From Clostridium sp. OM02-18AC (GTDB lineage: Bacteria; Bacillota; Clostridia; Lachnospirales; Lachnospiraceae), in assembly GCF_003481825.1 (NCBI RefSeq), contig NZ_QULW01000033.1, positions 1 to 6,202 of the forward strand: a stretch of DNA of 6,202 nucleotides. The letters run 5' to 3'. The notes under the pieces are model-generated. The model worked only from the letters and a program-made list of their open reading frames with translations. It was not told the origin of the DNA and ran no database searches. Position 1 is the first letter of the stretch. Each line of letters starts with the position of its first letter. Position numbers and translations under genes: made by a program. Positions 1 through 6,143 of the stretch are shown one piece after another.

Positions 1-14
1 GATTTTTTAGTTTA

Positions 15-59
15 AAAGAGCGTGTGAAAAATGATTTCTCATTTTTTCACACGCCCTTT
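15..59 (-). terminator. Intrinsic terminator after the phosphohexomutase gene
   Basis: The arms at 20-34 and 39-54 form a 15-bp stem with one bulged base, closed by a four-base loop that reads GAAA (a GNRA tetraloop) on the minus strand. Beyond one mismatch (19/55) four more pairs (15-18 with 56-59) extend it. On the minus strand the stem runs into CTCTTTT, and the phosphohexomutase stop codon is about 25 nt upstream, as expected for a Rho-independent terminator. The A-tract on the other side means it could also stop transcription arriving on the plus strand, although the plus-strand T run is short. Confidence 0.88.
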
Positions 60-84
60 GATTTACTGTGCAATATTGTTTATA

Positions 85-1821
85 TTACAGCAGCTTGTCC
101 ACTTCCCCCATCAGCGCTTTTCCAAGTGCCTCGGACTTCGCATCTGCATCCTCTAAGGAAGTTCCCTTGATTCCGTAGTAGAACTTGATCTTCGGCTCAG
201 TGCCGGACGGACGGATGCACAGCCATGCATTGTCGTTCATGTCGTAGTAGAGCACGTTGGAGGACGGCAGACCGGTCGGTGTTACTTCTCCGGTTGCCAT
301 GTTGCGGATGGTGTCGTTCTTGTAATCTCTTGCGGAGAGTACCTTGTAGTCACCAAAGCCTTCCGGTGTGTTGTTACGGAAGTGTTCCATAATGGACTGG
401 ATCTTTGCCAGACCTTCGATGCCGGATAAACCAATGGATTTCACGGCGTCTTTGTAGTAGCCGTATTTCTCATACATCTCTACCATGGCATCCCACAGAG
501 TCATGTTTTTGGTCTTGTAGTAGGCAGCTGCCTCGCAAAGGGCAACGGTTGCGGATACAGCGTCTTTATCACGGGCATAGGTGCCGATCAGGCAGCCGTA
601 GCTCTCTTCCATACCGAACATATAATGGCCAACGCCGGTGCGCTCCTCTTTTAAGATCTGCTGGCCGATCCACTTAAATCCGGTCAGGCACTCTACCAGC
701 TTGCAGCCGTAGGAAGCAGCCACTGCGTCGATGAGGTTCGTGCTTACGATGGATTTTACGACTTCGCCGTCTGCCGGAATCGCGTTCTTTGCAGCCTTCT
801 GGCTCAGCACGTACTCGCACAGCAGGGAACCGGACATATTACCGGTAAGGGAAATATATTTACCGGATTTGGTGTCTTTTACATATACGCCAAGACGGTC
901 TGCATCCGGGTCCGTTGCAAGAACGAGGTCTGCGTTCTTCTCCTCAGCCAGCTTTAAGCCCAGGGCAAATGCCTCTGCTGCCTCCGGGTTCGGATAGCTT
1001 ACGGTTGGGAAATCGCCGTTCGGAAGTTCCTGCTCCGGTACTACATAAACATTCTCGAAACCAATCTCTTTTAAGACTCTGCGCACCGGGATGTTGCCGG
1101 TTCCGTGAAGCGGGGTGTAAACGATGGTGATATCCTTCTGCATCTTGTCGATCGCATCCTGGTTTACAACCTGTGCTTTGACATGTGCGATGTATTTGTC
1201 GTCGATTTCCTTGCCGATCACCTGATAGAGACCTGCTGCCATGGCATCCTCTGCGCTCATGGTCTTTACGGTGGACAGATCCTCGATGGCAAGAACCTCT
1301 TCGGTTACCCCTTTGTCGTGCGGCGGAGTAAACTGTGCGCCATCTTCCCAGTATACTTTGTAACCATTGTATTCCGGCGGGTTGTGGCTTGCCGTTACGT
1401 TAATGCCAGCGATGCAGCCTAACTCGCGCACTGCAAAGGACAGCTCCGGAGTCGGACGAAGAGACTCAAACTTATAAGCCTTGATGCCGTTGGCTGCCAG
1501 GGTACGTGCTGCTTCATCTGCAAATTCCGGGGACATATGTCTGGAATCGTAGGCAATGGCAACGCCTTTCTTGCTGCCGCCCTGTTTGATGATATAGTTT
1601 GCCAGACCCTGGGTCGCGCGGCGCACCACATAGATATTCATGCGGTTGATTCCTGCGCCGATAATGCCGCGCAGACCGGCAGTGCCGAACTCCAGATCCA
1701 TATAGAAGCGCTCTTTGATCTCGTTTTCATCATGCTCGATTGCCTTTAATTCTGCCTTGGTATCCTCATCGAAATACGGGTTAGACAGCCATTCCTGGTA
1801 AATCTTCATGTAATCCTTCAT
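85..1821 (-). CDS. pgcA: Alpha-phosphoglucomutase / phosphomannomutase
   Basis: This is a cytoplasmic alpha-D-phosphohexomutase that interconverts hexose 1- and 6-phosphates, mainly glucose, linking glycolysis to UDP-glucose, glycolipid and polysaccharide synthesis. The 578-residue protein has every family landmark: FGTAGLRG (45-52), the active-site TASHNP (143-148) with phosphoserine Ser145, the Mg-binding DPDADR (304-309), the sugar-binding loops GFKWIG (381-386) and GMEESYG (403-409), and the phosphate-binding RPSGTEPK (537-544). Length and motif spelling match Bacillus PgcA-type enzymes (about 580 residues), hence the symbol; glucose versus mannose preference cannot be read from sequence. 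The reading frame is open to a GTG at 1890, but I chose the ATG at 1821 because AGGAGG (1832-1837) lies 10 nt upstream and the extra 23 residues fall in the probable 5' leader. It has its own promoter candidate and terminator, so it can be a single-gene unit. Confidence 0.95.
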   Translation of the reverse strand: MKDYMKIYQEWLSNPYFDEDTKAELKAIEHDENEIKERFYMDLEFGTAGLRGIIGAGINRMNIYVVRRATQGLANYIIKQGGSKKGVAIAYDSRHMSPEFADEAARTLAANGIKAYKFESLRPTPELSFAVRELGCIAGINVTASHNPPEYNGYKVYWEDGAQFTPPHDKGVTEEVLAIEDLSTVKTMSAEDAMAAGLYQVIGKEIDDKYIAHVKAQVVNQDAIDKMQKDITIVYTPLHGTGNIPVRRVLKEIGFENVYVVPEQELPNGDFPTVSYPNPEAAEAFALGLKLAEEKNADLVLATDPDADRLGVYVKDTKSGKYISLTGNMSGSLLCEYVLSQKAAKNAIPADGEVVKSIVSTNLIDAVAASYGCKLVECLTGFKWIGQQILKEERTGVGHYMFGMEESYGCLIGTYARDKDAVSATVALCEAAAYYKTKNMTLWDAMVEMYEKYGYYKDAVKSIGLSGIEGLAKIQSIMEHFRNNTPEGFGDYKVLSARDYKNDTIRNMATGEVTPTGLPSSNVLYYDMNDNAWLCIRPSGTEPKIKFYYGIKGTSLEDADAKSEALGKALMGEVDKLL

Positions 1822-1831
1822 AAAAAACTTT

Positions 1832-1837
1832 CCTCCT
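1832..1837 (-). promoter_or_regulatory. Ribosome binding site of the phosphohexomutase gene
   Basis: A perfect AGGAGG on the minus strand, 10 nt before the ATG at 1821. It decides the start against the upstream GTG at 1890, which has no comparable site. Confidence 0.85.
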
Positions 1838-1860
1838 GTGCTCCCTCTTAATTTCATGCT

Positions 1861-1887
1861 GTAACTGCCAAATCTCCTCACAGTTAC
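1861..1887 (-). other. Hairpin in the 5' leader of the phosphohexomutase mRNA
   Basis: GTAACTG (1861-1867) and CAGTTAC (1881-1887) form a perfect 7-bp inverted repeat with a 13-nt loop. If transcription starts about 7 nt after the TATAAT box, near 1891, this hairpin is at the very 5' end of the mRNA. The loop reads GAGGAG on the minus strand, resembling a second Shine-Dalgarno sequence. It may stabilise the mRNA 5' end or have no role; it is too simple to call a known riboswitch. Confidence 0.35.
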
Positions 1888-1897
1888 CACTGTTTTT

Positions 1898-1903
1898 ATT
1901 ATA
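1898..1903 (-). promoter_or_regulatory. Probable -10 box for the phosphohexomutase gene
   Basis: The minus strand carries a perfect TATAAT here. At 17-bp spacing the -35 position (1921-1926) reads TTTCCT, only 3 of 6 matches to TTGACA, next to a run of seven T. A perfect TTGACA exists at 1944-1949 but is 40 bp away and cannot pair with this box. The expected transcription start near 1891 would give a leader of about 70 nt. The -10 is convincing by sequence and position; the -35 is weak. Confidence 0.5.
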
Positions 1904-1933
1904 CCTCAGTAAAGAAAAAAAGGAAAGCTGAAC

Positions 1934-1973
1934 CTGTCTTCATTGTCAATTTATGAACGACAAAAGACGACAG
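1934..1973 (-). other. Imperfect hairpin between the CotS-like gene and the pgcA promoter
   Basis: On the minus strand CTGTC (1973-1969) pairs with GACAG (1938-1934). Inside it, after a G/A mismatch, TC pairs with GA, and TTGTC pairs with GACAA around an 11-nt loop, giving about 12 bp with small internal loops. A T-rich run follows only after roughly 12 nt, so it is not a canonical terminator. It is the only structure that might attenuate transcription leaving the CotS-like gene; I see no clear terminator there. Confidence 0.25.
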
Positions 1974-1999
1974 ATTTCTGATAATTTTTCTATTTATTT

Positions 2000-2983
2000 T
2001 CAAAACAGACTCTCCAGAAAGTGTTTTCTCGCATGCTGCTGCATCTCCAGATTTTTCAGTTTTTCTACATTTTTATCCGGAATCCAGGCTTTGTTGGCAT
2101 TGTAATAGTAATTCAGCTGTTTCCAGTATTTTTCTGGATATAAAAACAGATAATACAGATAGTTCCGGTCTTCTTCCGTCATGGGCAATACCTCATGATA
2201 AGCCTCAAGCATGGCATTTCCCAGAAACGCATTCCATCCATGCTTCTCCATCACTTTCCGCATAAACCGGTACAGATCGCTCATCTGCTGCCCAAGATGC
2301 ATCTGGCTGAATTCAATGAATGCCGCCATTCTGTTTTCCTGCATCGGCAGAATGTGGTGCTGGTCTAAATCACCATGACACAAAAAGAGCCGGTTTTCCG
2401 CTTGATCGTGATCCAGCGGCTCCAGCCCTTGTTCTGCCTGCAGTGCCTGATGATAATACTCATCGAAACTTTGCATGACACGTAATTCAAATTCTGTTTT
2501 CTTTCGTTTTCCCCGAATAAAATTCCGCACCCGTTTCATTTCCCGGTTGTGACGCGCCATCTCCTCAGAAAGATCAGGCGGCACCGTAGAGCCCAGGCTC
2601 CATGCCTCCTGCCAGGGGATTTTCTGAAGTCCTTTATGAAGCCGGGCAATCTGGCGGACGCAAAAAAGGATTTCCCGCCGCTCCCGCAGGCTGCATTCCC
2701 GCTCGGTAAACCAGTGTTTTAAAACATACCGGACTCCATCCGGACCTGCCGTCATCAGGTTTCCTTCCAGATTTCTTACATAACGGTCCATCCGGCAGAT
2801 TTCCATCTGCGAAAGTTCTTCCTGCACTGCATCCTCAAACTCCAGACGCGTTTGAGATCCCCGGTACTCTTTTAAGAGCCGGAGACCGTCCGGATACTCA
2901 CAGATCCAGGCTCCGCGTCCGCGCCGGACGTTCAACACTTCTCCTTCGTACTGCTTCAAAACCTCCAGATAACTGTCGATCAC
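2000..2983 (-). CDS. CotS-like protein with degenerate kinase active site
   Basis: A 327-residue protein with the APH/choline-kinase fold of the CotS/YsxE spore-coat family. Family marks are RGRGAWICE near the N-terminus, LLKEY (37-41), the catalytic-loop equivalent CHGDLDQHHIL (202-212), SDLYRFMRKV (235-244) and PEKYWKQLNYYY (283-294). The loop Asn normally following HGDxxxx is His210, and the usual metal-binding Asp (DFG position) is Glu224 in IEF, so phosphotransfer is doubtful and a structural or binding role is possible. Related clostridial proteins are often annotated as spore coat proteins, but no spore-specific promoter is visible, so a coat role is inferred from the family only. The frame extends to a GTG at 2989, but that overlaps too closely with GGAGG (2991-2995); the GTG at 2983 sits 7 nt from it and is preferred. 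It follows cca by 93 nt without a terminator. Confidence 0.8.
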   Translation of the reverse strand: MIDSYLEVLKQYEGEVLNVRRGRGAWICEYPDGLRLLKEYRGSQTRLEFEDAVQEELSQMEICRMDRYVRNLEGNLMTAGPDGVRYVLKHWFTERECSLRERREILFCVRQIARLHKGLQKIPWQEAWSLGSTVPPDLSEEMARHNREMKRVRNFIRGKRKKTEFELRVMQSFDEYYHQALQAEQGLEPLDHDQAENRLFLCHGDLDQHHILPMQENRMAAFIEFSQMHLGQQMSDLYRFMRKVMEKHGWNAFLGNAMLEAYHEVLPMTEEDRNYLYYLFLYPEKYWKQLNYYYNANKAWIPDKNVEKLKNLEMQQHARKHFLESLF

Positions 2984-2990
2984 GCTCACC

Positions 2991-2995
2991 CCTCC
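2991..2995 (-). promoter_or_regulatory. Ribosome binding site that fixes the CotS-like start
   Basis: GGAGG on the minus strand. Only one base separates it from the GTG at 2989, too close for initiation, while the GTG two codons later at 2983 is at a normal 7-nt spacing. No ATG is in a suitable position. Confidence 0.7.
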
Positions 2996-3051
2996 ACTTC
3001 ATGCACCAGCAAACAGGAAGATACTCTCCAACCTATGAAAAGATTTCAGGG

Positions 3052-3057
3052 ATTATA
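3052..3057 (-). promoter_or_regulatory. Possible -10 box upstream of the CotS-like gene
   Basis: A perfect TATAAT on the minus strand about 70 nt before the CotS-like start, in the gap after cca. The matching -35 position (3075-3080, reading ATAGGA across the cca stop codon) does not resemble TTGACA. It may be chance in an AT-rich gap, an activator-dependent promoter, or a minor start inside a cca-cotS transcript. Confidence 0.25.
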
Positions 3058-3076
3058 CATTTCTGCCATAAATTTC

Positions 3077-4258
3077 CTATCTGTGCATATCTGCAAGAAG
3101 CTTCAGAAGCGTCTCCTTCTCATTATCCTGCGGCACCTCAAGCACATGCTCCAACAGCTCATGCAGCATGGTCCCCATCTCTTTGCCCGGCTTCACCCCG
3201 GCGGCAATGAGATCCTGGCCCTTTACGGCAAGCTCTTTTAAGCTTAAGCAATCGCCGCGTCCGCGGATCAGGGCAACCAGAGCACGAATTTCCATTCCAT
3301 AGCCATTTAACTCCATCAGGCTGTCCCAGACCTCCGGCTCCATGCAGCTCATCATACGGCGTACCTCGGCTTCATCGGCCGCAGGGGTTACATCTGCCCA
3401 AGTCACCAGGGTCTTTACCCTGGACACTGTTTCATTGTCCAGCTTTAAATCCCGAAGTACCCGCACTGCGTTTTCCGGACTGTTTCCACAGCGAAGAAAG
3501 GCTGCCCAGCGCACATATTTTTCTTTCGGCAGCGCTGCAGATACCCGGGCATTCTGCCAGTCCAACGCGGCAAAGGCCGGTGACACATAAGTACTGATGC
3601 CGGTCTCATAGACTTCGCGGATCTTTTCCGGATGCTCAGAGCAGAGAAGCTTTGTAAGCTCCATCTGGATGCGCTCCTTGCTCACCTTTGCCAGATTCGG
3701 TGCGATCACGGAAATTGCTTCAAAGGTTTCTTTCTCAATCTCAAAATCAAGCTGCGCGGAAAAACGGATAGCACGTAAAATGCGCAGTGCATCCTCCGTA
3801 AAGCGCTCCATGGCATTGCCCACACAGCGGATACGGCGGGCTTTTAAATCTGCCACACCGTCAAAGGCATCCACGATCCCGGTCGCATGACTGTAGGCCA
3901 TGGCATTGATGGTAAAATCCCTGCGGCGCAGGTCTTCCAGAAGATCTGAAGTAAATTCCACCTGCTTTGGATGACGTCCATCCTCATACTCACCGTCAAT
4001 GCGATATGTCGTCACCTCATAACCGGTGCGGTCCATCATGATCGTTACTGTGCCGTGCTGAATGCCGGTGTCGATGGTTCGGCGAAACAATGCCTTTACC
4101 TGCTCCGGCCTTGCAGAAGTAGTAATATCCCAGTCGCCGGGTTTGCGTCCAAGCAGGGTGTCACGCACACAGCCGCCTACCGCAAAGGCCTCGTAGCCGT
4201 GGCTGTTTAACGTATGAATGATCTGCTCCACATGGGCAGGAATCTGCATGCTGTTCAT
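3077..4258 (-). CDS. cca: CCA tRNA nucleotidyltransferase (class II)
   Basis: Adds or repairs the 3'-CCA end of tRNAs from CTP and ATP without a nucleic acid template, in the cytoplasm. The 393-residue protein has the class II nucleotidyltransferase head: GG-VRD motif VGGCVRD (27-33), catalytic DWD (Asp42, Asp44), RRRDFTINAMAY (111-122) and ERFTEDALRILRAIRF (151-166), in which Glu155, Asp156 and Arg159 form the EDxxR protein template that selects C and A. The C-terminal neck/body/tail ends with a DLIAAGVKPGKEMG segment and no HD phosphohydrolase domain, as in Bacillus-type enzymes of about 400 residues. The open frame continues to an ATG at 4330, but that lies inside the preceding terminator and upstream of the probable transcription start, so the ATG at 4258 (GAGAG 9 nt upstream) is chosen; an ATG at 4249 is an alternative. 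CC-adding specificity cannot be fully excluded by eye. Confidence 0.93.
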   Translation of the reverse strand: MNSMQIPAHVEQIIHTLNSHGYEAFAVGGCVRDTLLGRKPGDWDITTSARPEQVKALFRRTIDTGIQHGTVTIMMDRTGYEVTTYRIDGEYEDGRHPKQVEFTSDLLEDLRRRDFTINAMAYSHATGIVDAFDGVADLKARRIRCVGNAMERFTEDALRILRAIRFSAQLDFEIEKETFEAISVIAPNLAKVSKERIQMELTKLLCSEHPEKIREVYETGISTYVSPAFAALDWQNARVSAALPKEKYVRWAAFLRCGNSPENAVRVLRDLKLDNETVSRVKTLVTWADVTPAADEAEVRRMMSCMEPEVWDSLMELNGYGMEIRALVALIRGRGDCLSLKELAVKGQDLIAAGVKPGKEMGTMLHELLEHVLEVPQDNEKETLLKLLADMHR

Positions 4259-4301
4259 ATCGTAAATCTCTCTTTCCTGTTTGTTCCAACATTTCAGAAT
4301 C

Positions 4302-4330
4302 ATTATAAGGGTCATCCTGAAAAAAAACAA
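4302..4330 (-). promoter_or_regulatory. Probable cca promoter overlapping a terminator
   Basis: On the minus strand TTGTTT (4325-4330) and a perfect TATAAT (4302-4307) are separated by exactly 17 bp. The -35 hexamer lies in the U-tract of the terminator that closes the upstream operon. The predicted start near 4295 gives a leader of about 37 nt before the ATG at 4258. Both boxes fit a housekeeping sigma-A promoter, with the -35 matching in its first three bases only. Confidence 0.6.
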
Positions 4331-4366
4331 GAAAATCCTCCGAACTTGAACGTCCGGAGGATTTTC
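4320..4366 (-). terminator. Intrinsic terminator of the GDPD-hydrolase operon
   Basis: GAAAATCCTCCG (4331-4342) and its exact complement (4355-4366) make a perfect 12-bp stem with a 12-nt loop. On the minus strand it is followed directly by TTG and eight T residues (4320-4330). It lies 4 nt past the stop codon of the metallo-hydrolase gene. There is no T-run on the plus-strand side, so it works in the minus direction. Confidence 0.93.
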
Positions 4367-4370
4367 CTGT

Positions 4371-5066
4371 TCAGATTTTCACCGGCTGCATGACCTGGCA
4401 AAATCCCATTGTCTTTAATTTTTCCGTGAAATCTGTTGTAAAATGCATACAGTACACATATTTCCTCAGATCTTCCGGAATATCGCGCTCCAGTTCTTCT
4501 AATGGACAATGCGAGCGATGGCCGGAAGAAAATTCCGCAGTATCCTGATAAATCCGGATGATCTCTCGATTTCGGAATTTTTGAAGAATGGATTCCGGAA
4601 TTTCATAAGAATCCCCACTGTAATATATGCTCTCCCCGTCGCACTCGATCACATAACCATAACAGCGCATATCATCTGCATGTCTGACCGGAACCGCATT
4701 GATGTTTAACTTACCGTCTTCCAGAGCATGGCACTCCAGCCGGTGATAGGCCGCGCGGTCAATCCCCATCAGATCCAGAAGCTGCCACAGCCCGGGATCA
4801 GGATGCATGACCATCACCGTTTTTCCCAGCACATAATATGCATATGAAATAAGCGACGGCAGACTTCCCACATGATCTGCATGCAGATGCGTGATCAAAA
4901 TCAGGATTTCATCATACTGTCTCAGAAGATCTTTCTGATACAGCTTCAGAAAAACACTTTCTCCGACATCCACAATGTACAGCTTTCTTCCGATCGTAAA
5001 GTATGCACTGGTGTTTCCATCCAACGGATTAAACGCGGAACCACAGCCCAAAAAATTTAACTTCAT
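4371..5066 (-). CDS. Metallo-beta-lactamase-fold hydrolase, RNase Z-like
   Basis: A 231-residue, probably soluble enzyme with the full two-metal set of the metallo-beta-lactamase fold: THLHADH (His60, His62, Asp64, His65), His129 (VRHADD), the bridging Asp152 (SGDS) and His208 (MHF). The LNFLGCGSAF start and ITHLHADHVGSLPSL block are most like the RNase Z / PhnP / phosphodiesterase branch rather than beta-lactamases or glyoxalases. It is much shorter than RNase Z (about 300 residues) and shows no obvious tRNA-clamping exosite, so a small phosphodiester or cyclic phosphate substrate is plausible; the exact substrate is unknown. The ATG is 6 nt after the GDPD stop, and its GGAAGT ribosome binding site is made from the last GDPD codons, so translation is probably coupled. 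A strong terminator follows immediately. Confidence 0.85.
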   Translation of the reverse strand: MKLNFLGCGSAFNPLDGNTSAYFTIGRKLYIVDVGESVFLKLYQKDLLRQYDEILILITHLHADHVGSLPSLISYAYYVLGKTVMVMHPDPGLWQLLDLMGIDRAAYHRLECHALEDGKLNINAVPVRHADDMRCYGYVIECDGESIYYSGDSYEIPESILQKFRNREIIRIYQDTAEFSSGHRSHCPLEELERDIPEDLRKYVYCMHFTTDFTEKLKTMGFCQVMQPVKI

Positions 5067-5072
5067 ACCTTA

Positions 5073-5903
5073 TCACTTCCGATAATTATTTTCCCTGAGA
5101 TAATTGACACAATGCATGGTCCAGTCTGTCTGGATAATATCAAAGCCCTTCTGAGCAAGCCATCCCCATCCCTGAGCCGGATCTTCCAGCAGTGAAATAT
5201 CATCGGAATGCCCTCCCGCCAGCGGCACACGGCTGGAATACAAAATCGCGTTGCCCCATAAAACACGACCTTTCTTCTTCTGTTCTTCCAGGTAGGCTTC
5301 CTGCACGATCGGTGACTGCTCTGTCTTAAACACAAGTTCTGCTCCGGCATAATGAATCTTCATTTTTTCGATTTTCTCTGAAGCATGGTCCTCCTCCATA
5401 AAGATCGGCATATAATCGATATCTGATGCATATGCTTCGATCAGTTTCAGAGACTGCTCCGAAGGATCGCTCTTCATCAGGATCTGGTCTTCCATTCCAT
5501 GTCTGCGCACCATTTTCATGACAGGCTCAATGATGCCGATGCTTCGGTCCAGATTCATTTTGCATTTTCCCTTTAAATGCTCCAACACCTCGTCAAAGGT
5601 ATTGACCGGAAGAAAGGTTTCGATCAGATCACAGTTGCACAGACGCATCTGCTTAATCTCTGCTGCCGTGTAGGTTTCAATCTTGATATGATGATCCAGA
5701 TGACTTGGCTCCATTCCGGTATGGAATACAAAAATTTCACCATCCGCACTCTGAAAGAGATCCATCTCCAGAATGTCTGCACCCTCCTTCAGGGCAATAT
5801 CAAACGCTGCAATGGAGTTCGGAGGAATATTTCCTGCGCTCGTTCCTCTATGGGCCGCAACCAATACTCCCTTTTCCTGTCTCAGCTCTTTTATTGATTT
5901 CAT
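5073..5903 (-). CDS. Glycerophosphodiester phosphodiesterase family protein
   Basis: A 276-residue TIM-barrel enzyme of the GDPD family, which splits glycerophosphodiesters (deacylated phospholipids) into glycerol 3-phosphate and an alcohol. The core HR-ExD-H signature is complete: His18-Arg19 (AAHRGT), Glu46 and Asp48 (LEMDLF) and His61 (FVFHTG), with the C-terminal IQTDW (257-261). Differences from the usual consensus are PPN (27-29) for PEN, FHTG for FHDG, and Asp119 (MNLD) where a metal-binding Glu is common. There is no signal peptide, so it acts inside the cell, unlike periplasmic or secreted GlpQ. The frame extends to 5978, but the ATG at 5903 has AGGAGG (5912-5917) 8 nt upstream and overlaps the permease stop as ATGA. 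It probably works on a substrate brought in by the adjoining transporter. Confidence 0.88.
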   Translation of the reverse strand: MKSIKELRQEKGVLVAAHRGTSAGNIPPNSIAAFDIALKEGADILEMDLFQSADGEIFVFHTGMEPSHLDHHIKIETYTAAEIKQMRLCNCDLIETFLPVNTFDEVLEHLKGKCKMNLDRSIGIIEPVMKMVRRHGMEDQILMKSDPSEQSLKLIEAYASDIDYMPIFMEEDHASEKIEKMKIHYAGAELVFKTEQSPIVQEAYLEEQKKKGRVLWGNAILYSSRVPLAGGHSDDISLLEDPAQGWGWLAQKGFDIIQTDWTMHCVNYLRENNYRK

Positions 5904-6143
5904 GATGCTTTCCTCCTGCTGTTTTCTTTTGCAAAAAATGATTTTATGGTCTGGATTCCATGATATCGACCAAGCCACAGGGCGATCGTAGAAATGATCA
6001 TCAGGATTACTGTGTATACAAATGCTATAGCCTGGGCATCGATCGTTGCTGTCTCATCCGTGGCCATTTTAATCACAATGCCGAGCGGCTGATAGGAAGG
6101 ATGATACAGGAATACTGACAAATCGTACTCCGATAACAATCCA
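5900..6143 (-). pseudogene. 3' remnant of an ABC transporter permease, interrupted by an IS element
   Basis: About 80 codons remain. They contain LSVFLYHPSYQPLGIVI, which resembles the last periplasmic loop of ferric-iron/AfuB/aminoethylphosphonate-type (FbpB family) permeases, one clear membrane helix (AFVYTVILMIISTIALWLG) and a short basic cytoplasmic tail ending FFAKENSRRKAS. Such permeases need 260 to 550 residues, so most of the protein is missing. Upstream of about 6143 the frame stays open to the window edge, but the residues there are hydrophilic and derive from what looks like the IS end, not from a permease. The stop TGA overlaps the GDPD ATG (ATGA), showing the two were one operon. 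The exact breakpoint (about 6140-6144), the subfamily and the transported substrate are uncertain. If the element interpretation is wrong, this is simply a partial CDS. Confidence 0.55.
5912..5917 (-). promoter_or_regulatory. Ribosome binding site of the GDPD gene
   Basis: A perfect AGGAGG, 8 nt before the ATG at 5903. It is embedded in the 3' end of the permease frame (Ser-Arg-Arg-Lys codons) and fixes the GDPD start. Being this strong, it could also serve initiation if the permease is no longer translated. Confidence 0.8.

Noticed and set aside
1822..1890. N-terminal extension of the phosphohexomutase from a GTG at 1890
   Set aside because: It overlaps the probable transcription start and leader hairpin, encodes sequence unlike the family N-terminus, and a strong AGGAGG serves the ATG at 1821.
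2984..3076. Spore-specific (sigma-K or sigma-E) promoter before the CotS-like gene
   Set aside because: A CATA-containing stretch is present but the -35 elements do not match at the right distance, so it cannot be supported.
3001..3241. Plus-strand open frames of about 69 residues
   Set aside because: They run antisense to the cca 3' end and the gap, with low-complexity composition, no ribosome binding site and no recognisable domain.
4259..4330. N-terminal extension of CCA nucleotidyltransferase from an ATG at 4330
   Set aside because: The codons lie in the terminator tail and promoter; the family normally starts shortly before the VGG-VRD motif, matching the ATG at 4258.
4312..4509. Minus-strand frame of 65 residues overlapping the hydrolase 3' end and the terminator
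   Set aside because: It runs through the terminator hairpin in a second frame of a well-supported gene and has no family resemblance.
5904..5978. N-terminal extension of GDPD starting at 5978
   Set aside because: It overlaps the permease coding sequence in another frame, and the ATG at 5903 has an AGGAGG and the ATGA overlap.
5577..5991. Several overlapping plus-strand open frames of 66-106 residues
   Set aside because: They are antisense shadows of GDPD with no motif and no ribosome binding site.
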